Assembly (NCBI GenBank): GCA_000403945.1
Contig: APFI01000141.1
Coordinates: 1 to 11,081, forward strand
Reading direction: 5' to 3'
DNA length: 11,081 nt
From: Desulfovibrio sp. Dsv1
GTDB taxonomy: Bacteria > Desulfobacterota > Desulfovibrionia > Desulfovibrionales > Desulfovibrionaceae
Shown piece by piece: positions 1 through 7,216 of this stretch. Every line of letters begins with the position of its first letter. Position 1 is the first letter of the stretch. The translations under genes were made by a program, and so were the position numbers. The notes beneath the pieces are model-generated. The model saw nothing but the letters and a program-made list of their open reading frames with translations. It was not told where the DNA came from and ran no database searches.

Positions 1-37
1 CACTTGGCATTTTCCATGATTTTACTCAGAAGAGTCA

Positions 38-271
38 TCAGGGAATTATGAAATGACTTCTAAACGTGTATTCATGTAACGCTCTTTGGGAGGGACATTC
101 CTGCCAAACAATTTTCCAATCATCAAGATCGATTTTTTCTGTTGAATTATTTTCCAATACGACAAATTTTTCAAGGGCATAATCAGGATCGCCTGGATTT
201 ATGGGTGCAATGACAACTTTACTGGATAAAAAGCATGCCGGAATCACGTTTTTCTTAGTGATTTCGGCCTT
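38..271 (-). pseudogene. Fragment resembling a lamin-tail-like domain protein
   Basis: An open stretch on the minus strand runs from a stop at 272-274 to a TGA at 38-40. It contains no ATG; the only conventional start is GTG at 247, giving 69 residues. The segment with residues VVIAPINP, then FVVLENNSTEKIDLDDWKI, resembles the strand pattern of lamin-tail (LTD) domains, where a hydrophobic strand ending in NP is followed by E-x-V-x-L-x-N and then I/V-D-L-x-x-W. That domain is usually longer and sits in secreted or surface proteins. Here it stops soon after the conserved Trp, there is no signal peptide, and I see no ribosome binding site before the GTG. I read it as a truncated relic, though a small hypothetical gene cannot be excluded. 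Its AT-rich composition matches the neighbouring dGTPase gene. The family assignment is from pattern memory only. Confidence 0.4.
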
Positions 272-274
272 CTA

Positions 275-563
275 TGGACCATTTTGGAGTTTTTGTTGGT
301 GAAGGGGAGACCGAAACGCAAGTCACAATATATTGAAATCAATTGCTATCGTGTGGCATAGCTGTATAAATACCGTTCAAAATACCGTACCGATCTACTG
401 CTAGCCAATATTCTGCATATGTTGAGGAATACAGTTCTTGGTTGGAGCCGTCAACGCAGACTCTAAGCATAAAAATCAGTATGTTATATGGCGCAAACCA
501 ATTGGCTTTTTTTACCGTTCCTCCAAATCAGGGGAAACAGAAACGCCCCTTGTTCAATTAAAG
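275..563. other. AT-rich intergenic stretch without a recognisable gene
   Basis: No convincing coding region is visible. A 71-codon reading frame starting at 438 runs into the 3' end of the dGTPase gene on the opposite strand and has no family features or ribosome site, so it is probably chance. There is a short imperfect direct repeat, AAATACCGTTC at 368-378 and AAATACCGTAC at 380-390. A weak inverted repeat, AGGGG/CCCCT, lies around 529-549 just after the dGTPase stop, but it has no T-run in the right place and is not a clear terminator. Confidence 0.5.
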
Positions 564-1931
564 CTATTTTCCAGCCCCAGAAAATTGAGAAGAGATAAAG
601 GTTGCATAATCATCTGTCATGCCAGATACAAAATCTACAATTGCCTGATATGATGAATATAAATCTGCTGATTTCGGTGGAGCGTTAACTCCTAACAGGT
701 CTATGATCCTTTTTGTCTTAAATGTTTCATGTTCTGTTTTAACAAACACCCTCTCATAAATTGCAGGAATAAAAATATCGAGCAATTTTTCGAATACTGT
801 ATAAGATCCAATTTCAAGTGTAATTTTGCGTGGCTCTTTGAACACTTTATTTTTTGCAATATTCTTTGCGGCAATAATAGTTTCCTTTGTCTTGTCATCT
901 GCCGTTGTGACTAAGTCTTCCGAAAAACTACCATTAAGAATTGATGGTAATGCCCCAAAAAAGGCTTCAATAATATCGTCAACTAGAATGTTAATGGCTT
1001 TACTTCGCAGATAGCTCATCTGCCGTCGCGGTGATTGTTCTGCATGTTCGTGCAGAACTTCTTTCATGGATTTTTTGCCAAAAATTGGGCTAAGAATTTC
1101 AAAAATTTCATCAACCGTCAGTATCTTCATTTCCTGGGCATCTTCAAGGTCAATCAAGCTATAGCAAATATCATCAGCGGCTTCTGTCAAAAATGATAGA
1201 GGATGCCGCTTGATACTATCAATTTTATTCCCTAGGCCAAGTTCTTGCGCCATATGCAGAAATATATCGCGCTCGGACTGGTAAAAGCCAAACTTTGACT
1301 TGCCAGCTTCTTCGGATCGGTGTGCCGTAACAGGGTATTTTACCAAAGAAGCAAGGGTGGGGTATGTTAATCGCATGCCTCCTTTCCATTGGTAATATTC
1401 AATAACTGTAACGATTCTAAAGCTCTGAGCATTGCCATCAAAATTAAAAAAATCACTTCGCTGGACTGGAGTTAAGGGGTCAAGAAATTTGCCGTGATCA
1501 GAATTTTTGAACCAATTTCGCAAAGCGGCTTCACCGGCATGGCCAAAGGGAGGATTTCCTATGTCATGCGCCAAACAGGCCGCTTGAACTATTTCCCCAA
1601 GGTGATGTGCATGTATGTTATCAGGTAATAATTTGTCCGCTTCCAAACGAACCCCAACCATCGTCCCTAACGACCTGCCCACACTGCTCACTTCCAGAGA
1701 ATGTGTTAGTCGATTATGTATATGATCTTTTAAGGCTAATGGGTGCACTTGTGTTTTTTTTAATAGGCGCCTGAACGCGCTTGAAAACATTATACGATCC
1801 GCATCTCTGGCAAAAGATGTTCTCTGTTGCTCTTCTCCCGAACAAACTTCGCGATAGGGCATATCATCTTTTACACACAGACAATCTTTTGTAAGAAGTT
1901 TTCCCCACAAGTCTTTCATGAACACCTTCAT
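564..1931 (-). CDS. dgt: HD-domain dGTPase-family dNTP triphosphohydrolase
   Basis: This is a 455-residue member of the deoxyguanosinetriphosphate triphosphohydrolase family, which splits dNTPs (classically dGTP) into the nucleoside and tripolyphosphate. The HD metal site is complete: H77 in NRLTHSLEVSS, H122-D123 in CLAHDIGNPPFGHAGE, and D253/D254 in TEAADDICYSLIDLEDA. The family signatures FSSAFRRL near 49-56 and FDGNAQSFR at 164-172 are also present, so the enzyme should be active. The length is normal for the family. The gene starts 2 bases after the res stop, so it is the third gene of the mod-res operon and probably translationally coupled. The first ATG (1931) has no Shine-Dalgarno sequence; a second ATG at 1919 is preceded by AAGGTG with good spacing and may be the true start (451 aa). 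The gene is AT-rich compared with mod and most of res. Some family members are known antiphage proteins that deplete dNTPs; that role here is inferred from context. The substrate could be a dNTP other than dGTP. Confidence 0.88.
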   Translation of the reverse strand: MKVFMKDLWGKLLTKDCLCVKDDMPYREVCSGEEQQRTSFARDADRIMFSSAFRRLLKKTQVHPLALKDHIHNRLTHSLEVSSVGRSLGTMVGVRLEADKLLPDNIHAHHLGEIVQAACLAHDIGNPPFGHAGEAALRNWFKNSDHGKFLDPLTPVQRSDFFNFDGNAQSFRIVTVIEYYQWKGGMRLTYPTLASLVKYPVTAHRSEEAGKSKFGFYQSERDIFLHMAQELGLGNKIDSIKRHPLSFLTEAADDICYSLIDLEDAQEMKILTVDEIFEILSPIFGKKSMKEVLHEHAEQSPRRQMSYLRSKAINILVDDIIEAFFGALPSILNGSFSEDLVTTADDKTKETIIAAKNIAKNKVFKEPRKITLEIGSYTVFEKLLDIFIPAIYERVFVKTEHETFKTKRIIDLLGVNAPPKSADLYSSYQAIVDFVSGMTDDYATFISSQFSGAGK

Positions 1932-1933
1932 CG

Positions 1934-4612
1934 CTATTTATATTTGCAAAAAGTCTTCATTAGGCTCGTAAATTGAGCTGGCTTATACTTCTCAAACTCT
2001 TCCTGTTCAACGAAAACAAAATCAAACACAACCTCCTGCTGGACGGCGTTGATATCCGCGCACCATTGCTTGAGCCGAGCCATCTTTAGCGGCACGTCCA
2101 AATCCTCCTGTCCCTTGGTTTCCACGATGACAATTTTGCCGCCAGGAAGCTTCACAATGAAGTCCGGGTAGTAGTTGGAAATGTCGCCGTCGGCATTGAC
2201 GTAATCCAGCTTGAAGTTCACGGCCAGGTAGTTCTTGGCGTAGGATATGATGTCGCCGCATTTTTCCAGAAAACCGGCGAACACCAGCTCAAAGTGGCTG
2301 TCGCCGATGATACGGTTGAAGACGCTTTTTTGCGGCATCAGGTAGTCCTGGTCTTTCACCATGAAGGGGCGGGTCTTGCGCAGCTTGATGGTGTCGCGGA
2401 TTTCGGCGTCGCCCTTGTCTCTGACCGTCAGGGCGTTGATGGCCTTCTTGAATGTCTCGATAATGGTCCTGGTGGCCTCAAGTTCCGACAGGTTCCGCAG
2501 GGTATTGGGGTGTTCCAGGTCAACAGGCTGCGTGAACAACTCGTCCCGCACAAAGGCTTTTATTTTGCCGTACAGCACATCGTAACCGCTGAAAAGACGC
2601 AGATCTTTCATGACCACCTTGGCGAAGTAGCCGATCACACTACGGTAATCGGCGATGCCGGCGGTATCCAGTATGGTGGTGTGCGTTACCTCGCCGCTGG
2701 TAATGTCGCGGAAGACAATCTCGCGCTGTTCTTCCTCAGTGAATTGGCGGTATTGTACCTTTTTATGGCCCAGCGTTGCCACATTAAGGTCGCCGAGATT
2801 TTTGTATTCCCGATACACGCGGGGCGTCAGCACGGGGATTTCAATATCCAGGGCGTCGATATCCTTTTTGGTGTTTTCGTTGTCGATTTCCACCACCAGC
2901 GGAGTTTTGGGCTTTGTGCCTTCGCCCATGGCCTTGCGTTCCAGTTCCACGCCTTCGGCCTGGATGGATTCCACAAAATCCATAAAGGCTTCAGTGCCCA
3001 CAACGCTCACATATTCCTCAACGCCGCCGGGATACATCTTGCGCAGGCCGCGCCCCAGGGTCTGTTCCGGCAGAATGTTGCTTTTGGCTGAATAGGCCCG
3101 CAGGCCGACAATGGTGGTCACGTTGCGCACGTCCCAGCCTTCCTTGAGCATGAGCACGGACACAATGGCCTTGTAGGGGCTGCCGCCGTCGTCAATTTCA
3201 TTGGACAGCCTGCGCAGGCGCTCAAGCTCTTCCCTGGCCTTGCCGGAGGCCGCTTCGGAGATTTCCCCGTTATTTTTGGTGTGGATGACCAGAACGGCAT
3301 CCTTCAAATCCGGGTAGTGCGCTTCCAGGTATTCGGCCACATCGTCGCAATTGCGGGTGTCGTCGGTCATAACGAAGAGTATGGCCTTTTTGCCGAGCTT
3401 TTGGTGTTCCTCATAGGCCTTGCGCCATTCGATGACGCCAAGGTCGATATAGTCCGCGTATTTTTCCGTGTACTTAGCGCTCTGCCGCTCGGCCAGCTTT
3501 TCCCGGCTGGGCTTGTCAGGCAGCACGGGATGCTTGACCACGTTCTGGCAAATGGCTTCCACCAGCGGATAGTCGGCCACGGTCTGCACGAACATGGCCC
3601 CGTTGTTGTGCCTGGGGGTGGCGGTCACGTCTATTTGCAGGCTCAGGGCTCCGCCCTTTTGCAGCAGGCGGTTGTGAATATCCTCAATGGACTTGAACCA
3701 GGCCAGCGAAGAATCGTGGATGTGGTGCGCCTCGTCGTTCAGGATCATCAATTCGTCGATGTCCCGCACGATCATGTCGAGATCCACCTTGGAATCCGTG
3801 GTCGCGCCGGTGGGGCGCCTGCCCAGGAAGTAATCCATGGTGTTGTCGTCATCCGGCGAGGGCAGGCTTTCATTACCTGAATAGACGCGGTGGATGTTGG
3901 TCAGAAAGATGTTGCCCGTGGCGCGGGTCACGCGCGCCTCATCCTGCTTGTGCAGGGTAAGCTGGAAATCATCGCGCCAGTTGCGGCCGTCGTAGCCGTT
4001 GTCGGGCAGAACCGGATCCTCAAAGAAGATGCGCAGGCCCTGAAAGTCTTTGTAGATGCGGTCCAGCACAATGATGTTGGGCGCGATAACCAGGAAGTTG
4101 CGGGCCAGATCGGAGTCTGGTTCATACAGTTTATGAAAATAACTCCAGGCCAGGGCAAGACTCATGACCTTTGTCTTGCCGCTGCCGGTAGCCATTTTGA
4201 TCACATAGCGCCGCCAGCTTTCGTCAAACATGCCTGCCGAAACCATGCCAGAGGAATCGAAGCGCATCAAATCGTATTTGTCTTTGGCCCCAACCACATC
4301 ATACAGGTAGACGATGGTTTCCAGGGCTTCGCGCTGGGCAAAGAAGTATTTGAACTCCTGCGACGTGCCGTCCGCGCGGGGCAGCAGATGCGGTTCCCTG
4401 AACCACCAGTTCAAGAGGCTTCTGCTGGTGTCGCTTGCGCCGGCGCAGCCAGAATCGCGGAATTCCTTGACCCTGCGGCGCAGGGTGGCCACCAGGGGCG
4501 GCATGATCTTTTCCATGCTGGTGTCGCGCAGGGCTTCATCAGCCGGGAACCAGCGCACGGAGGGATCAACAACGGCATGGGGGGAATCGGGAAAATCCGG
4601 GTGCAGGGCCAT
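1934..4612 (-). CDS. res: Type III restriction enzyme Res subunit (DEAD/DEAH helicase plus PD-(D/E)XK nuclease)
   Basis: This 892-residue protein is the restriction subunit that works with Mod: it uses ATP to move or switch on DNA and cuts after communication between unmodified sites. Superfamily 2 helicase motifs are in order: Walker A ATGSGKT at 141-147, motif II LNDEAHHIHD with DEAH at 293-296, motif III VTATPR at 329-334, and motif VI QTLGRGLRK at 517-525. The C-terminal nuclease shows the PD-(D/E)XK pattern, with D817 in YYPDFIV and E831-x-K833 in VIVETKGQED. All catalytic residues are present and there is no frameshift. The ATG overlaps the mod stop in TAATG, and a GGGAGGG Shine-Dalgarno (4621-4627, minus strand) lies inside the end of mod, so translation is coupled. 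Roughly the last 30 codons become AT-rich like the following dGTPase gene. The length is slightly below that of classical EcoP15I-type Res. R and M subunits of the same gene pair are expected to form a complex in the cytoplasm. Confidence 0.93.
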   Translation of the reverse strand: MALHPDFPDSPHAVVDPSVRWFPADEALRDTSMEKIMPPLVATLRRRVKEFRDSGCAGASDTSRSLLNWWFREPHLLPRADGTSQEFKYFFAQREALETIVYLYDVVGAKDKYDLMRFDSSGMVSAGMFDESWRRYVIKMATGSGKTKVMSLALAWSYFHKLYEPDSDLARNFLVIAPNIIVLDRIYKDFQGLRIFFEDPVLPDNGYDGRNWRDDFQLTLHKQDEARVTRATGNIFLTNIHRVYSGNESLPSPDDDNTMDYFLGRRPTGATTDSKVDLDMIVRDIDELMILNDEAHHIHDSSLAWFKSIEDIHNRLLQKGGALSLQIDVTATPRHNNGAMFVQTVADYPLVEAICQNVVKHPVLPDKPSREKLAERQSAKYTEKYADYIDLGVIEWRKAYEEHQKLGKKAILFVMTDDTRNCDDVAEYLEAHYPDLKDAVLVIHTKNNGEISEAASGKAREELERLRRLSNEIDDGGSPYKAIVSVLMLKEGWDVRNVTTIVGLRAYSAKSNILPEQTLGRGLRKMYPGGVEEYVSVVGTEAFMDFVESIQAEGVELERKAMGEGTKPKTPLVVEIDNENTKKDIDALDIEIPVLTPRVYREYKNLGDLNVATLGHKKVQYRQFTEEEQREIVFRDITSGEVTHTTILDTAGIADYRSVIGYFAKVVMKDLRLFSGYDVLYGKIKAFVRDELFTQPVDLEHPNTLRNLSELEATRTIIETFKKAINALTVRDKGDAEIRDTIKLRKTRPFMVKDQDYLMPQKSVFNRIIGDSHFELVFAGFLEKCGDIISYAKNYLAVNFKLDYVNADGDISNYYPDFIVKLPGGKIVIVETKGQEDLDVPLKMARLKQWCADINAVQQEVVFDFVFVEQEEFEKYKPAQFTSLMKTFCKYK

Positions 4613-6882
4613 TACTTCTTCCCTCCCACGTTTACCTCAAGAATGGTCATGGTGTCGTTGCCGAAGATATCCACAACCTTGACCGCCACCTTGTGTCTGC
4701 CGCCCGGCAACTCGTGGAAGACGCTTTTCAGTTCCAGTTTGCGATCCTTTCTGGTGCGGAAGCTCTGCCATTCGTTTTCAAAGATGAAATCACCCGTCCA
4801 TAGCTCTTCGACTTCGCCGCTATCCGGGTTCTTGACGCGGATGATTTCGCGCTTGCTTTCAAAGTCGAAGTCCACGGACCAGTAGTCGATCCAGTCCGTC
4901 CAGTGCCGGGTGAGCGGCTCGCGGGTGACGATGCCGTTTTTGTCCTTGCTGACTTTGACGATCTGTCCCTTTTCCACCACGATTTTGCTGCTCTTCTCCT
5001 TGAGCGCGGATTCGGCGGCGGCTATGGAATCTTGCGAATAAAACACGGAAAAGTCTGTCAGCTCCACGGCGACGCTGTTCTTGTGGTAATGCGGCTTTAC
5101 CTCGATGAAAGACACGTCGTGGAAGACCACCTGGTTCTTTTCCACGGCCCGCTTGTCGAACACTTCCGCCGGGATGTATTTGGGGGAAATATCTATGCCC
5201 TTGCCGCGCGCCTCGTCCAGCACGTTGGGGAAAAGGCCCATTTCAAATTCAAAGCCCAGGATGTCCACCTTGGTGACGTGGTGCTTGCGGCATTCCAGAA
5301 TGATTTCTTCCACAAACAGACGGGTGACGGGCAAATTGACCGGCCCGACCACCACCATGCGTCCGGCGCGCTTGCCGTGGAAGGTGGTGAAGCCTTCCGC
5401 CTTTTCCGCCCGGTAGGCGCGCAGGATGAGTTCCAGAAAGGCCGCTTCTCTGGCGGCAAGCTGGCGCTGTTTTTCCTCTTCGCGCAAATCCTCGTTCACG
5501 CCCACATAGTGCTGGCGCTCATATTTGCCGAGGTTGAGGATTTCAAAGGCGCGGTAGTCCCTGCCGTCTTTTTTGAGCTGGCGCTGCACACCGATCATGC
5601 GCTTGCGGGTGGTGTGGATGGCGAATTTACCGAGATCTGTGGCGATCCACTTGCGGCCCAGCTTTTCCGCCACGGCTGCCGTGGTGCCGGAACCGCAGAA
5701 GAAGTCGGCCACCAGGTCGCCTTCGTTGGAAGAGGCTTTGATGATGCGTTCAAGCAGGGCTTCGGGTTTTTGGGTCATATAATTTTGGTATTCATCGGCC
5801 ATTGAATTTATGACATTTATGTCATCCCAAAAATCAGAAATATATACCCCTTTTGCTTCGCCAAGGTAATATTTCAATCGAGGCGTTCCACCATCCTTTT
5901 CCGGCCAATATATAAGGCCTTTTGCGTCTAATTCATCAAGGATGTTGATACGCTTTAGCCAGTGCATCCCATTCTTGCCAAGTCTATTAGGGTCGATTCC
6001 TTTCCAAATTGAACCAGTCTCACCGTTTGAACGGCCACTAGCAAGTAATGGGACTGGCTGAAAAATACCATTTTCATCTTGATAAGAATAGTGTTTCTTT
6101 GAAGATTCAGAGTATTTTCCAAATTGAGGATTGAAAGTGTGAATACCAGTTTTTGAAAAAAACAAAATAAAATCTTGGCTATTTCTCCATTGCGCCTTTA
6201 CTCCAGCGGCGATTGCAGATCGTTTCCATGACACTACATTTTCAAAATTACCGAATATTTCATCCATTATCAATCGTAATGCTCCAACCATTCGCCAGTC
6301 ACAATGAACATAAATACTTCCATCGTTAGCAAGCAACTCATGCATTAATTTTAACCGCTCATAAATCATGGCAAGGAAACTATCGGCTCCCCGACCCCAA
6401 GTGTCTCGGTAGGCGATTTCTTCAAGAATGCCCGGTTTTTTGGTAAAGGTGTCGTCGCCGATTTCAATGTCCATGGAAAAATCCGCGCCCACGTCAAAGG
6501 GCGGGTCGATGTAAATGAGCTTGAGGCCGCCCTGCTTTTCGATTTCATCGCGCAGGGGGCCGCTTTTGAGGGAGGAGAGAATGAGCTTGTTGTCGCCCCA
6601 GATCAGCTTGTTGGTCCAGCCCTTGAGCTGGCGGCCGCGCGCGTCCACGTCAGGCAGGCTGAGTTGCAGGGCGGCGGGTTTTTCCGCGCGGGGTTCGTCC
6701 ACCTGCTCTATCGTCTGAAACGGCAATACGACATTGCACACTTCGTTGGTCTTGCCGTTCCAGACCAGTTCCACCTCGCGCTTGTCGTCAAACAGCAGAA
6801 AGCGGTATTTTTCAGGCAGGGGCTTGTCCTGTTCAATATAACGGATGATTTCCCGCTGTTCCTGCGGGGTGAGTCGCGGCAT
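4612..6882 (-). CDS. mod: Type III restriction-modification Mod subunit (adenine-N6 DNA methyltransferase)
   Basis: This 756-residue methyltransferase recognises the target sequence for both modification and restriction and transfers a methyl group from S-adenosylmethionine, most likely to adenine N6. The catalytic motif IV is DPPF (126-129, within LIYIDPPFD). The SAM-binding motif I, DFFCGSGTT, lies later at 393-401. The order catalytic motif, recognition domain, SAM motif is that of beta-class enzymes such as type III Mod proteins. The region between, about residues 155-369, is the expected target-recognition domain. A C-terminal extension of about 100 residues ends in a beta-rich segment (HKVAVKVVDIFGNDTMTILEV), making it longer than EcoP15I Mod. 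The ATG at 6882 has a GGAG Shine-Dalgarno 8 bases upstream (6891-6894). It is the first gene of the mod-res-dGTPase operon. I see no simple-sequence repeat that would make it phase variable. The recognition sequence cannot be read from the protein. Confidence 0.93.
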   Translation of the reverse strand: MPRLTPQEQREIIRYIEQDKPLPEKYRFLLFDDKREVELVWNGKTNEVCNVVLPFQTIEQVDEPRAEKPAALQLSLPDVDARGRQLKGWTNKLIWGDNKLILSSLKSGPLRDEIEKQGGLKLIYIDPPFDVGADFSMDIEIGDDTFTKKPGILEEIAYRDTWGRGADSFLAMIYERLKLMHELLANDGSIYVHCDWRMVGALRLIMDEIFGNFENVVSWKRSAIAAGVKAQWRNSQDFILFFSKTGIHTFNPQFGKYSESSKKHYSYQDENGIFQPVPLLASGRSNGETGSIWKGIDPNRLGKNGMHWLKRINILDELDAKGLIYWPEKDGGTPRLKYYLGEAKGVYISDFWDDINVINSMADEYQNYMTQKPEALLERIIKASSNEGDLVADFFCGSGTTAAVAEKLGRKWIATDLGKFAIHTTRKRMIGVQRQLKKDGRDYRAFEILNLGKYERQHYVGVNEDLREEEKQRQLAAREAAFLELILRAYRAEKAEGFTTFHGKRAGRMVVVGPVNLPVTRLFVEEIILECRKHHVTKVDILGFEFEMGLFPNVLDEARGKGIDISPKYIPAEVFDKRAVEKNQVVFHDVSFIEVKPHYHKNSVAVELTDFSVFYSQDSIAAAESALKEKSSKIVVEKGQIVKVSKDKNGIVTREPLTRHWTDWIDYWSVDFDFESKREIIRVKNPDSGEVEELWTGDFIFENEWQSFRTRKDRKLELKSVFHELPGGRHKVAVKVVDIFGNDTMTILEVNVGGKK
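5780..6400 (-). other. AT-rich target-recognition segment inside mod
   Basis: Within mod, base composition falls sharply over this stretch (for example 16 G+C in 60 bases at 6121-6180) compared with the flanks (36 of 60 at 6481-6540). The segment corresponds to about residues 161-367, between the DPPF motif and the FCGSGTT motif, which is where type III Mod proteins carry their interchangeable DNA-recognition domain. The reading frame stays open across both edges, so the gene is intact. The likely explanation is replacement of the recognition domain by recombination with a donor of lower GC content. The edges are approximate, about +/-40 bases. Confidence 0.7.
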
Positions 6883-6890
6883 GGAATGTG

Positions 6891-6894
6891 CTCC
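6891..6894 (-). promoter_or_regulatory. Ribosome binding site of mod
   Basis: Read on the minus strand, GGAG is followed by 8 bases and then the mod ATG. This supports the start at 6882 over later methionines. Confidence 0.65.
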
Positions 6895-6913
6895 GGATTG
6901 TCTGAATATTCTT

Positions 6914-6931
6914 CATATCCTCGCGGATATG
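6914..6931. promoter_or_regulatory. Inverted repeat upstream of mod, candidate operator
   Basis: CATATCC and GGATATG form a perfect 7-base inverted repeat around TCGC, 31-49 bases before the mod start. Its size and place fit a dimeric repressor or controller-protein site for the restriction operon. No controller gene is present in the window, and no clear -10/-35 pair could be assigned, so the regulatory role is inferred. Confidence 0.4.
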
Positions 6932-7121
6932 CCCGCATGTAGCGTACCGCAGGAGCAACCCAAAAACAAGGAAGCGAGGATCCGGTTACATGGCGCTGTC
7001 CGGGCCTGCCGGTTTTTCATCGCATGGCATACAGGTTGCATGTTTCAGGCGCCCGGTAAGGGAATGACGCCTGCGGCAAGGAAGGTATTGCGGCCGGTTC
7101 CGACCTGGGGGGGAAGTCAAG

Positions 7122-7169
7122 AATTTCTGTAGAAATTTTATTGACAATTTCCAGAATTTGGGCAATTCT
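7122..7169 (+). promoter_or_regulatory. Promoter region of the outer membrane protein gene with two inverted repeats
   Basis: A perfect -35 box TTGACA sits at 7141-7146. At 17 bases spacing there is only a weak -10 (AATTCT, 7164-7169). The box is flanked by two related inverted repeats: AATTTCT-GT-AGAAATT at 7122-7137 just upstream, and AGAATT-TGGGC-AATTCT at 7153-7169, overlapping the spacer and -10. The shared half-site AGAA(A)TT suggests two sites for one regulator. The position over the -10 would fit repression, and the upstream one activation or cooperative binding. The weak -10 suggests dependence on a regulator. Confidence 0.5.
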
Positions 7170-7216
7170 CAAGACTCTCTGTAAACAGAAGGGGAAAAGC
7201 ATTCAGGAGGACTGTC

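Noticed and set aside
529..549. Terminator after the dGTPase gene
   Set aside because: There are only five pairs with an 11-base loop, and no T-run follows directly on the minus strand.
2294..3091. 265-codon plus-strand frame opposite res
   Set aside because: It is antisense to a res gene with complete helicase motifs, and its composition (many His, Gly, Phe, Val) is that of a GC-rich shadow frame.
3890..4885. 331-codon plus-strand frame across the res/mod junction
   Set aside because: It lies antisense to two intact genes with clear motifs, and has no family features or ribosome site.
4903..5805. 300-codon plus-strand frame opposite mod
   Set aside because: It is a shadow of the methyltransferase; it ends where the AT-rich recognition segment begins, as expected if it is open only because of high GC.
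4612..6882. Phase-variable simple repeat in mod
   Set aside because: Many type III mod genes carry tetranucleotide or similar repeats; none is seen here or in the upstream region.
6980..7016. Terminator-like CCGG...CCGGTTTTT between the divergent genes
   Set aside because: The stem is only 4 pairs, and no gene ends nearby on that strand.
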